This document shows positions 20,926-31,409 of a stretch of 64,000 nt of DNA, in pieces. The notes beneath the pieces were generated by a model. That model was not told where the DNA came from, did not search any database, and saw only the letters and a program-made list of their open reading frames with translations. Where the stretch lies: positions 24,163,283-24,227,282 of the forward strand of contig OY294048.1 of NCBI GenBank assembly GCA_958510825.1. The letters run 5' to 3'. Origin of the DNA: Brachypterus glaber. Lineage: Eukaryota > Arthropoda > Insecta > Coleoptera > Kateretidae. Position 1 is the stretch's first letter, and each line of letters opens with the position of its first letter. Made by a program: the position numbers and the translations under genes.

Positions 20926-22820
20926 GAGGGACGCCCGCATGTATATTATACGAGCTTGATTTTGAATCACCCACAGATACAATAAGAGATCTAGCACTCA
21001 TGTATGATTTTATCCAATTTATTAAAACTAATGGAAAACCCATTTCACCCATTTTTGTAATTAAAAACTCTGGTTTAACTGTGTCAAAGGCCTTTGTGAG
21101 ATCGAATAGTAAAGATATAACATAGTGGCCAGAATCCAATTTTTCATAAACATATGTTAAAAATTCAAATGTTGCAGTCTCTGTTGATTTTCTCATCCGA
21201 AAACCATGTTGGGCACTTGAAAGAATATTATTTGCATTCAAATATTTGAATATTCTATCAAATATAATTTTTTAAAAAGAGGAACAACTAAAGCTGTCTT
21301 AAAAACGTCCGGAAATACACCACTAGAAATAGACTGATTTGCAAGCAACACAAAGGGTTTGACAATACCTTTAAAAATATGACTTAAAGTTGATACAGAA
21401 AGACCGTCTATTCCACATGAATTTTTGCTTTTTAATTTATTAAAGGCATTAAGAGCTTCGATTTCAGTAATAGGACTTAAATTAAAACTAACTGTAGGAT
21501 TATTGTGACCGTAAGTACAAGGCAATGAAACATTTTCGCCAAAATGAGCTCTCATTTCCTTAGCTACTGCAGATGCAAAAAATTCTGCGAACAAGTTAGC
21601 TAAGCTTTGATCATCAACTATCGTCTCATTGTCAACATTTAATTTTAAATTTAACTTTTTTACACCCTTCCCAATTTTTGATTGACAATTTTCCACGTTT
21701 CCTTTACCTTATTGTGTGCTTTATTAATTTTACCTTCGTTAAAACTTATTTTTGCCAGGCGAATATTTCGTTGATTTTTTTTTATTTTATACATATTTTT
21801 TAAATTTTCAGACCTACTATCCGTTACTAACCAAAATAAGTTTTTTAAATTATTACTTTCCTGTATTATCTCATCAGTTAACCAGGATTTTTTTGTTGAG
21901 ATAGTTTTTGTTTTAATTTTTCTTATAGGGCAACACTTACTATAACTTAATTTAATTGTATTTAAAAAATATTCAAAGCCTTCGTTAGTATTTAAATCTA
22001 ATAAATTATTCCAATCCGTTTCTAAAATATCAGTCTTAAAGTTATCAATTGAATTTGGATTAATTAAACGCTTATTTAAACATTGCTTTTCTAAAACTTT
22101 ACTATCTTGGGTAGGTATGCAAAAACTTAACAAGTGCCCAAAATGATCTGCTATATTTGGGTTAACCAATGAGCAATTAGAGAAGGGTGTCACAGTCCAA
22201 GCCATATAGTCTATAGAAGATTTGCTAGTGTGTCCATTAATATTTGTAAAAACTCGTGTATACTCCTTGGGCGATATGGCAAACTGAAACGAATTTAATA
22301 AATCAAGCAGAAGTTTTGTGTTTTTAGAATTATCGGTATAATATATGTTAAGATCACCACCCAAAATTACGTACTTTGTCTTTTGAAAAGCATAATTTAG
22401 TGCCTGGTCCAATTGATTAAAAAATAAATCAATGTTACCATCTGGGGGTCTGTAAACAGTAATAACAGCAATTTTTTCATAATTATTACCAACAATAAAT
22501 AAACCACAAATTTCCACATGCATTTCTATAGACAGACGTTTAATATACAATATTTCATCTGCTTTTAAGTTTTTAGCACTGTCTTTTATAAAAATTACAG
22601 ATCCTCCACGTATGTGATTTATTCTAGAGAAATGGGATATTACTTTATAATTAGGCAAACAAAAATTTTGAATATCATTATCACTTATCCAATGTTCTGT
22701 AACTAATAAAATATCTACGTTGTTTTGGTCTAAAAATAATTCTAAAAAATCTATATTGTAAATAATTCCTTGTACATTTACGTGAAAGAGACTGATTTTA
22801 TTAAAATTTAAATTCGAGTT
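20926..22820 (-). pseudogene. LINE X ORF2: endonuclease and RT N-terminal half
   Basis: Endonuclease from about 22820: a V-T-E-H-W segment (catalytic E), IRGGSVIFI, GGDLNIYY, SSIDYM and ADHFGHLL (SDH equivalent). The RT starts at about 21500 (KSKNSCGIDGLS) and continues SSAQHGFRMRKST, LLFDLTKAFDTVKP and HAGVPQ, where LINE Y interrupts. Between VVPLFKK and IIFDRIFKYLN (about 21265) the usual 25-residue NNYRPISLL block is missing and the frame shifts, so the RT fingers are deleted. Confidence 0.85.
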
Positions 22821-24136
22821 GTAACTCTCGTCTGAATTTGGTAAAAATAATGGTTTTTGGGTAAAAAATGTTTAGAAGTAGTTGCTTTAGTAACAAATTT
22901 GTTAGAATTAATATTAAAATACGGTAGAAAGGACAAAGAAGTTACAATTCTTTTTACAATTTGTAATTTAGACAGTACAGAGCACTTACCATTAATTTCT
23001 GCAAATTGTATTTTTCCTTTGCTACCTGAAGTATCACACATCTTAAATAGTACATCTTCCAGCGCAAAATTAAATTTTAATATATTTTCTTTATAGCATT
23101 TAATCATAGGAATCGAAAACATTAAGAAATTTGTATTACTACATGATTTTAAAGTTTTTATGATGTTACTAAAAAGAGGATATTTTCATCTTTTATATCA
23201 TTTTTCCCACCCAATATTATGACACAATCATTTAAAGTAAAATCTTTAACAAGATACTCTAAATTTTCAAGTAAATGATACATAGTTGCCCCAGGTTTTA
23301 AAATAGATTGAATAGTTACCGTTTTTTTACAAATAAGATCAGTTAAAATGTTATTTATATCGCGGGCAGATTCGTCACCAATGATCAAAATTTTGTGTAA
23401 AACTTTATCCCTGTTAGTAACATTATAACTAGCTTTATTCTTATCAGTAACATTATAACTAACTAAGCAATTTTGAGACTTATTCATAGGTAGGGAATCT
23501 TCTATATAACTGGACAATTTATCTAGAATCTCTTTTGCTTCATTTTGATCCTTTTGGAGATCCTCAATTCTATTTAAAAATTCGTCATTTAAATTGCAAA
23601 AATTCTGAATATCTTGGCGGCATAACTCCAACTCCTCCTTAAGATCGTCGCATTTCAAACAAGTTTTATTGATATCTGTCAAATTTTCTATGTAATTTAC
23701 ATTTACAGTGTCAGTTTGTGTACTAGCAACAGTAACATTCCTTGAAGTCATACAAGATTTTAAACTTTTATTCAGTGTATTAATTTGTTTTCTTTGTTGT
23801 TCAATTTGTATTAACAGTTCTTCTTCCCGCGCAGATGCTTCCTCAAGTAATAAATTATTTTGAACTCCTAGTTTATCAATATATTTTGATTTTAGAGCAG
23901 TCTTCTGAGAGTTCCGTAATGGTTTTTTCAAAAACGCTTGTATCGATTTCCGCATTTTCTATTTCATTTTGTTCCTCACAGCATCTTATCCTATTTTCTT
24001 TTAAAAACTGTATATTTTTCCTAATCTTGGGTATGCAGCATTTGTGGTAGACATTATGACAACCTATGCAGATATAGTGCAAAAATTGCTTATCACAGCA
24101 CGAAAATATTGTTTTATGCCTATTTGTAACAGACAT
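22808..24136 (-). pseudogene. LINE X ORF1: PHD-like finger, coiled coil, SGNH-like domain
   Basis: Starts at ATG 24136. Residues 12-55 carry Cys/His spacing of a PHD-type finger (SCCDKQF ... CIGCHNVYHKCC ... RCCEE). After a frameshift near 23885 the frame 23955-23158 shows a coiled coil (SAREEELLIQIEQQRKQINT), a second heptad region, then KILIIGDESARDI and VIILGGKNDI, which resemble the G-D-S and G-x-N-D blocks of SGNH esterases. The Ser position reads GDES. A second frameshift near 23150 leads to the last 100 residues (23122-22808). ORF1s of this architecture occur in CR1/L2-type LINEs. Confidence 0.7.
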
Positions 24137-24272
24137 TTTATTTAATGAAGTACTTCACTTAAAATGTTCACGTTGGTTTCTAAGGGTTTTTAATATCGCG
24201 TCCTTATCACTAACGATAAATGTTTAGTAAGGACAGAAATTTTTAATTTTAAACAAAATTATAAAAATATTA

Positions 24273-24499
24273 ATTTATTATTCCATCAATCTATTTTTCA
24301 ATCATCGTACAGAGTGATATTGGTAGACTGACAGTTTCGGGCTGCTGGCCCCTTTTCAGTACCAAGAGTCAACTCTGCACGCTGATTAAGAAAACGTTTT
24401 TAGACTTTACTCGCAAAAGGAATATAGCCATTAGATTGATGTAGACTTGTGCGCCATCTATTTCTAGATGTAGACAAATAGATTGATGGAATAATAGAT
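24273..24499. mobile_element. Putative foldback element near the LINE X 5' end
   Basis: ATTATTCCATCAATCTATTT at about 24277-24296 is repeated inverted as AAATAGATTGATGGAATAAT at 24476-24495. The phrase TAGATTGATGTAGACTTG at 24432 partly repeats it. The interior (TTTCGGGCTGCTGGCC) is non-coding. It may be part of the LINE X 5' UTR or a small element inserted there. 24500-24708 shows only a repeated AATAATTTCGTACT. Confidence 0.5.
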
Positions 24500-24712
24500 A
24501 AATGTTTGTTTACACTTTAAAAAGTTCGTCAAATCACTTTAATTTAACTATTTCAGTAATTATTTAACTATTTTACAACACTATCGATTAATATACACCC
24601 GTATGCGCTTTTACAACAATTATTTTAAGCTATTTTCAAAAATATTTTACTTTTAATCAGAGGTAAATAATTTCGTACTACTCGAGGAGAATAATTTCGT
24701 ACTGTTGTTATG

Positions 24713-24727
24713 TCAAGGCATACAACA
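24713..24727 (+). repeat. gypsy-1 5' LTR, last 15 bases
   Basis: TCAAGGCATACAACA matches the end of the 3' LTR (37776-37790) and completes the 5' LTR interrupted at 15053. Confidence 0.85.
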
Positions 24728-24732
24728 TAATT

Positions 24733-24749
24733 TGGTGTCAGAAGTGGGA
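24733..24749 (+). promoter_or_regulatory. gypsy-1 primer-binding site (tRNA-Leu type)
   Basis: TGGTGTCAGAAGTGGGA lies five bases after the 5' LTR end. The sequence starts with TGG, complementary to a tRNA CCA end, and is of the kind used with tRNA-Leu primers in some gypsy elements. A GTGAGT donor-like site follows at about 24779 in the untranslated leader, as expected if env is made from a spliced RNA. Confidence 0.75.
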
Positions 24750-25082
24750 TACTCCGAATTAAAAGTGACATTTCAACGTGAGTTTCAACTCTTGACGGTG
24801 ACGGCTTCATCACGCCTTTCTCCTGATTGTTTGGTGAAGTGAAGTTCGACTGGAACGAGGATGCATAGCTATCCGACGACTTCCAATAATGGATTAATTT
24901 ACATCGCTAAACGTATATTTTTTTTGGTAAGTCAATTTTTCAAGTTTTTCTGTTAATATAGGAAAGTTCTTCCCATTTTTTCTAATTCCATCTCCTATAC
25001 AAACTCTGCATCAATAAACCGATATTCAAACTCAAATAAGTCACGATAACTCTAAATAAGTATTACAAATTCAAAGTCTAAA

Positions 25083-25140
25083 TCTACTATATCTACTATA
25101 TCTACTATATCTACTATATCTACTATATCTACTATATCTG
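25083..25140 (+). repeat. 9-bp minisatellite (TCTACTATA)n
   Basis: Six and a half copies just upstream of the gag ATG, in the untranslated leader of gypsy-1. It ends TCTGCTGCATC before the start codon. Confidence 0.9.
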
Positions 25141-25150
25141 CTGCATCAAA

Positions 25151-26320
25151 ATGTCACAAGACAACTTAAATCTATTTCAAGATTCTAAAGAATCTCATCC
25201 TTGTGGTTCACAACAACCACTTGGTCTTCAAACTCAAGGGCAAAATAGTCCTCATCCTTGTGGTTCACAACAACCACTTGGTCTTCAAAGTCAAGGACAA
25301 CAATGTCCTCATCCTTACGGTTTTAAACCTCAAGGTCCTACATCTATTCCAAATCAAAATCATTATGCAGATAATGAATCTGTCGACTCCTTCGGGAGGC
25401 AACGGATTGAATTACCATTAACGGTTCTATTCAAATTTATACAGCCGTTTACAGGCGATCGATTACAGTTGAATACTTTCATTCAAAATACCAACAGTGC
25501 ATTTTTATTAGCGACGGAAAATCAAACTGATAGTTTATTTTTATATATAGTATCACAAATTTCTAATAATGTAGTAAACGAGATCGAAATGTCGGAAATT
25601 GATTCTTGGTATCAATTGAAAACTAAATTGAAACAATACTATGGGCAATCAAAACATCCAGTTCAGGCACACGAAGAACAGGAAACCATAAAGCAATTTG
25701 CCAATGAATCAATAACTGGAAAAGGTAAAAAATTGTTGCATACAGTCAGAGGTTAACAGCTGTGAGTCTCCTGAAGACTTGCCCGGATTAAAAAGGGCAA
25801 TTCAAAGGACCGCACTGCGTCGATTCATAATCCATTGCAAGCCTGAAATAAGCCAAATGCTTAGGGCACGCGAAATCGTTACCTTAAATGATGCGTAAAA
25901 TCTAGCGCTTCAAGAAGAAAAATTATAAACTACACTAAAAATAAACCTCATTCTAATACAAATATCTATTGTAAAAACTGCAAAAGTAATACACACATAA
26001 CTCAAAACTGTCGCAAATCTCGTGGTCCTTATAGACCACCTCCTGCAGCTAACTCAAATACAAATTATAATCCTAGCTCAAATCAATACAATAACTACAA
26101 TCAAAAATTTTGCAGTTACTTCAAAAACAAAGGTCATTTAATAAATGAATGTCGTAAGCGACAATTTAATAATAACCAACGAAATATACAAAATCCAAGA
26201 GTAAATCATATTAATACAAATCAACTGAATAATAGTTCTTTAAACTCGCAAGTTCCGACTGCGTCCAATGTCCCACAGTCTCAAGGAACCAACACAGCGG
26301 CATTTCCGTCAAAACAATAA
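25151..26320 (+). pseudogene. gypsy-1 gag
   Basis: From ATG 25151. Residues about 15-55 include two near-identical 18-residue repeats (HPCGSQQPLGLQ...). Residues about 95-195 are a capsid-like domain (PLTVLFKFIQPFTGDRLQLN; SWYQLKTKLKQYYG). A TAA at 25754 ends the first frame; the sequence continues in +1 (AIQRTALRRFI, 25755-25895) and then returns to the first frame for the nucleocapsid part, 25922-26320. Zinc knuckle 1, YCKNCKSNTHITQNC, is C-x2-C-x4-H-x4-C. Zinc knuckle 2 reads FCSYFKNKGHLINEC, with the second Cys replaced by Phe. Pol follows in the -1 frame, open from 26320 or earlier. Confidence 0.8.
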
Positions 26321-26373
26321 GCTTAAATCTAACCGATAACTCAAAGTCTAACTTAAAAACAATAACATTTTAT

Positions 26374-28416
26374 ATGTCAAATGCAATAAACAATAAAATT
26401 ACATTTTTAATTGATACTGGATCTACCTCAACAATTGTCAAGTCAACGTCTCTTATTCCTCACTTAACTCCTTTAGATAAAAATGATGTCATTGAAATCA
26501 ACGGTATTGTTCCGTATACACCTATTTATTCATTTGGGTCAGCAGATCTAGAATTCAGTATTAATAATCTTAATATTCCACACAAAAGTCACGTAGTCAA
26601 TGGACTAGAAATTCAAAGTATTTATGATGGAATATTAGGAAATGATTTTTTGAAAAAACATAATGTGTTAATTGATTTTAGTAATGACTTAATAATTATA
26701 AATAATCAAAAAATAAAATTTAATAACTCAGAAGATATTCTTTTAAATAATAAAAATTCAAGTGAGACTTCTATGAAAAATATCATAGAAAACTCATTGG
26801 AAACTACTGCAAATTCTACTGGTAAACTCAAAATTCCTGCTAATTGTCATTATTTAGCTCAAATTAATATTTCAAGTAATTCAAAATCAGGTCTTATAAA
26901 AAAACAAGAAATTTTTAAAAATACCTTTATACCTGATATTTTGTTAAATAATGATAACCAAATAGCAGTTGTTCCTATTATGAATCTAAATCAAAAAGAA
27001 GTAACAATTGATATACCCACAGTAGAATTAGTAGACATCGCGACTTTTGCTGAGATAAATAATATTCAAACAGATAAGGTAAACTTGAACTCTAGAGATA
27101 GAGAAAATAAACTAATAGAATTACTTCGCACTAATCATTTAACTAATAAAGAAAAAGATTCTATTCTTAAAGTTTGTAAAGAATTTTCTGATTTATTTCA
27201 TATAAAAGGTGAATACTTAACTACTACCAATATAATTAAACATTCTATTAATACAAAAAACGACGTTCCAATTTCTTGTAAACAATATAGATATCCTAGA
27301 ATTCATGAAGATGAAGTCAATAATCAAATAAAAGAAATGCTAGATCAAAATATTATACGAAATTCAAAATCTCCTTACTCTAGTAACTTATGGGTCGTTC
27401 CTAAAAAACTAGACGCTTCCGGAAAAAGGAAGTGGCGTCTCGTAATTGATTATAGAAAACTTAATGATATTACAATTGGTGATATTTACCCCGTTCCTAA
27501 TATAGAAAATATTTTGGACAAGTTAGGCAACGCAAAATATTTCACAGTTATAGATCTTTCATCTGGCTTCCATCAAATCGAAATGGAAGAATCAGATAAA
27601 CACAAAACTGCTTTTTCTACCCCTACAGGTCATTATGAATTTAATAGGATGCCATTTGGTCTCAAATCGAGTCCGAATACATTCGCCCGGATGATGACGC
27701 TTGTCTTATCAGATTTATTAGGCGTAGCTTGTTTTTGTTATTTAGACGATATAATTATTTTTGGAGTTGACTTAGAAAGTCACATTAAAAATCTTAAATT
27801 AATTTTTCAACGTTTACGTGAACATAATCTTAAAGTTCAGCCCGATAAATGTGAATTTTTACATCACGAAATTAAATTCCTAGGTCATATAGTATCAGAT
27901 AAAGGTATAAAGCCTAATCCTGAAAAAGTAGAAGCTATAACAAAAATCCAACCCCCCAAAACTCAAAGAGAAATAAAAATATTTTTAGGACTAGTTAACT
28001 ACTATCGAAAATTTATTAAGGACTTTTCCTCTATTGCAAAACCCCTTACTTCATTATTAAAAAAGGACACAAAATTTGTATGGACAAATAAATATCAAGA
28101 ATCCTTTGAATATTTAAAAACTATTCTTACTAAAGAACCAATACTACAATTTCCAATATTTAGTCAAAAATATATTCTAACTACAGACGCATCTAATGAC
28201 GGTATTTCGGGAGTTTTATCCCAAGGTGAAATAGGTAAATATTTGCCTATTGCCTATTTTTCAAAAACATTAAATAAAGCACAAAGGGCATATTTGACAA
28301 CGGATAAAGAACTCTATGCAATCGTAGAATCATGCAAGCATTTTAGGCCATATCTCTTTGGCACAATCCCTTTTGATATAGTTTGTGACCACCATAGGCC
28401 TTTAGTATGGTTAAAT
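26374..28416 (+). CDS. gypsy-1 pol, part 1: protease, RT, RNase H N-terminus
   Basis: Protease near residues 8-110: FLIDTGSTSTIV (active-site DTGS) and DGILGNDFLKKH (ILG flap partner). RT near residues 300-470: NLWVVPKK, RLVIDYRKLN, YFTVIDLSSGFHQI, RMPFGLKSSP, and CYLDDIIIFG, the catalytic YLDD. RNase H from about 600: TTDASNDGISGVLSQ and TDKELYAIVESCKHFR. No stop or frameshift is visible in this segment. The reading is cut at VCDHHRPLVWLN by LINE Z; the ORF's last residues to 28449 come from LINE Z. The rest of pol begins at 33095. Confidence 0.9.
28403..28416. repeat. Target-site duplication of LINE Z
   Basis: TAGTATGGTTAAAT at 28403-28416 is repeated exactly at 31394-31407 after the 3' end of LINE Z. 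Confidence 0.95.
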
Positions 28417-28417
28417 T

Positions 28418-28888
28418 ACTACATCGATTTCATCAAATCAGCATTCTAACCTAACAAATAACAATAACAATCCGATCACTCCTACAATAAAACAAAATCA
28501 AAGCTATGCAAATATGGTAGCAAAACCTTTCCAGCGGCGTAGAGAATATGATAAATTTATTTCCAAAAACCAAGAGAGTCTCACAGGTGCGAAGGCAAAA
28601 CTTGTTGAAATGTGCAGACCGTCCACAATATTTATCTCAAACCTAATCCCTGAAGCAGGAACAGATATTATAATTGACTGTTTAAATGAATATAATAAAA
28701 CACTAAGGTATCAAGTAACTAAAATTACAACTAGAAACACTGAAGTGGCATCATTTAAGGTTTGTGTCCCACCTTCTTGCTTCGAAGAACTATGCAAACC
28801 AGACTTTTGGCCCCCTGGTTTCCTTGTAAAGAGATATAAATATCCTCGAAATTTAAAACAAAGTCAGCCTCAGAACGATCCAACCTAA
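28418..28888 (+). pseudogene. LINE Z ORF1, C-terminal part
   Basis: Open from the truncated 5' end (STLTNNNN-like N-rich stretch), through QSYANMVAKPFQRRREYDKF, to TAA at 28888. The last 90 residues form the conserved ORF1 C-terminal domain: STIFISNLIPEAGTD, VASFKVCVP and FWPPGFLVKRYKYP. An ATG at 28514 is internal and is not taken as the start. Confidence 0.75.
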
Positions 28889-28917
28889 ATAAAAATATCT
28901 CGGAAAATCTAGCCAAC

Positions 28918-31310
28918 ATTATTTTTTGGAATTGTGAGGGTATGAAAAATTTAGAAGATATATATAAAAATATAAGCTGTGATATTAAAGTTATATGTCT
29001 GTGTGAAACTTGGTTAACTGGGGAGGTTCAAGTTCCACAAGCCCTTAATAATTTCAATGTTATCTACTCATGTGCTATTAAAGACAAAACCAAAGGACGT
29101 GCAAGTGGTGGTCTGGCAGTCTTTATCTCCAAAGACTATAAGGTAACTACCCTAGACTCTACCCCATGGTGGGTTATTTGTTTAAATAAAACCTGTGATA
29201 ATAATAGTTTAATTATTTGCTTTGTATACTTTAAAAAAACTCTAGAAATTTTATACCTTTTGAATATGTTCCAAGACACTTTAAATGATATTTTGGAGGT
29301 TTATAATGACACATTAATATGCATTTGTGGTGATTTTAATTGTCGAATGGGCAATTTTGATATTCTTGAAAAAGATTTGTTTGATTCAACACTTCTGCAT
29401 GACTCTAGAATAAGTGCTGATAAAACTCATGACGGTAGAGGTGTGCAATTATTAAACTTTATGACTGAAAATTCATTTATATTATTAAATGGCAGAACCA
29501 CTTCAGACTATCCCGGTAGCTTTACTTATATTAGTACCCTAGGTAGTAGCGCAATTGATCTTGCATGGGTAACCTCAAATAGCCTACACAGAGTAATTGA
29601 TATGCAAGTTATGAACTACTTAGTTACTTCATCTCCCCACTTTCCAGTTAAAATAACTATAAGGCAGCCAACACAAAAGTGCAATATCAACACCACATTT
29701 CATAAAAAATACTTTAAAATCTTAAAATGGGACCCATCTCTTTCCCTTCAATATATGAATGCTCTGGAATCTACTGACATACAGTTTTCTAATAACATTG
29801 AAAATGATTACAACAACATGCTGTCCGCTATTAAAAATATCTCTAATAATATAGGTCTAACAAAAAATATAAATTTTAGTAAGGAATATGTTTTTACGAA
29901 TAAACCTTGGTTTGACTGTGATTGTCGCCATGCTAAAAAAGCCCTTAAATCTAATTTAAAAAATGCTAAAAATAATTATTTTACAGATCCTTATAAAACA
30001 ATTTTTCTAAATGCTAAAAGGGTATAAAAAATTAATTTCTCTCAAAAAATACACTCATGAAAAAACAATACTAGAAAAACTCAGTAATGTTAAAAATAGC
30101 ACCTTTTTTTGGAAAACTATCAAACAGTATAGATCTCACAAACAAAATTTCAATTTAAACATAAATTCCTGGGAAACTTATTACTCCTCCATTTTTAAGG
30201 AAAAATTGTGTGATAATACAATATACTTTGGCACCCTAGATCCCTATTTAGACTCATCAATAACAGAAACTGAACTACGCACAATCCTTTCAAAATCCAA
30301 AAATAACAAATCAGCTGGAATGGATGGTTTGTCATATGAATTTTTTAAAAATCTACCAAATAATTGGATTACTTACCTTCTGAAAATGTTTAACTCAATC
30401 CTCTATAACGAAATATTACCTAGTAGTTGGTCAGAAATAATCCTGACCATGGTCTATAAAAAAGGTCCAACCAATGACCCACCGCGGTATTGCTCTTGCA
30501 AATTGCACGCTAAAACTTTTTACCTCCATCCTACTTCAACGACTAACGCAATGGTGTGACGACAATAAAATCATACCTGAAAATCAATACATCATCATCA
30601 AATACACCTGATTACATTGTCCGTCTTGAAACTAACTCTACTCACTTAATGCATACGATATTTAAGCTAACACTCTCATGGACTCTAAAAATATTATCAA
30701 TGGATAACGATCGCTACCCCAAAATCTGTTTTATAAGACTGAAAAACAAAACCTACCTGATCGCTACAACTGGCTTTCAAATATTCGAAATATCTTTGTT
30801 AAAATAAATCGACCTAATATTTTAGAAAACCTAACTTATCGACACCTCAAACAAAATTTTCAACTATTCCTAGAAGAATATAAAACTTATTTAACTAATC
30901 AAGATTTAGAGAAACTTAGTTCCGGTACTTTCTGCCAACTGTATCAATTCCTACGTCCAAATAGCTCCCATTATTTACAACTGCGGGAGCATATCGGGCT
31001 CATAAGAATAATTGTACAGATTAGAACCTGTAATATCAAGTCATTAAAACTCGTCTACCGTGGTTCCTGCTACCTAATAAATTTGGAAGAAATTTGTTCC
31101 CTCTGTAATAAAAATGAAGTTGAAAATTTGTCGCACTTATTCTTTAAATGTCCCATATATGAACCTCTCAGATATGCTTATATAAGTGGCCTGAGAGATT
31201 TAAATGGCTTAGTATATGCTCTCAGTACTTTAAACTCAGCAAAAATCAAATTAATATATTCTTATATAGCTAATGTAATTAGACTAAGATCGTTTATCAT
31301 TAATGAATGA
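28918..31310 (+). pseudogene. LINE Z ORF2, RT palm deleted
   Basis: Endonuclease, 28918-29700: IIFWNCEGMKNLED, CLCETWL, ASGGLAVFI, CGDFNCRMG, SSAIDLAWV; the usual SDH reads S-P-H. Linker frame to 30027, then 30011-30559 carries KSKNNKSAGMDGLSYEF and, after a frameshift at 30485, RGIALANCTLKLF. At about 30600 the sequence jumps directly to the post-RT domain (YIVRLETNSTHLMHTIFKL), so palm blocks with the catalytic Asp residues are absent. The C-terminal part runs to 31310 with ICSLCNKNEVENLSHLFFKC, a C-x2-C...H...C finger. Confidence 0.85.
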
Positions 31311-31409
31311 TATATTTGTGTTTTATGCACAGTTGTTGTAAAAATTATAAATTTTTTAAAAACAATAAACATTAATTTAATCTTAATCTAATCTAGTATG
31401 GTTAAATAA

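Larger units (their letters stand above)
15054..24708 (-). mobile_element. LINE X, full-length CR1/L2-like LINE inserted in the gypsy-1 LTR
   Basis: Minus-strand element with ORF1 (PHD-like finger, coiled coil, SGNH-like domain), ORF2 (endonuclease, RT) and an (AATAAAG)n tail. It is split by LINE Y at 16981-20921; its own length is about 5.7 kb including the 0.7-kb tail. A TATG duplication flanks it. Several frameshifts and a deletion in RT make it non-functional. The microsatellite-like 3' tail and PHD/SGNH ORF1 fit the CR1/L2 group of LINEs; exact clade not determined. Confidence 0.85.
28417..31393 (+). mobile_element. LINE Z, 5'-truncated and internally deleted
   Basis: 3.0-kb plus-strand LINE in the RNase H codons of gypsy-1, with a perfect 14-bp target duplication. 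It starts within ORF1 and ends with ATTTAATCTTAATCTAATC at 31393. The ORF2 lacks the RT palm. The C-terminal C-x2-C...H...C motif and general style suggest an R1/I-type lineage different from LINEs X and Y. Confidence 0.9.

Noticed and set aside
28417..28449. Stop of gypsy-1 pol at 28449 as a natural end
   Set aside because: The last residues derive from LINE Z; the 14-bp duplication shows interruption.
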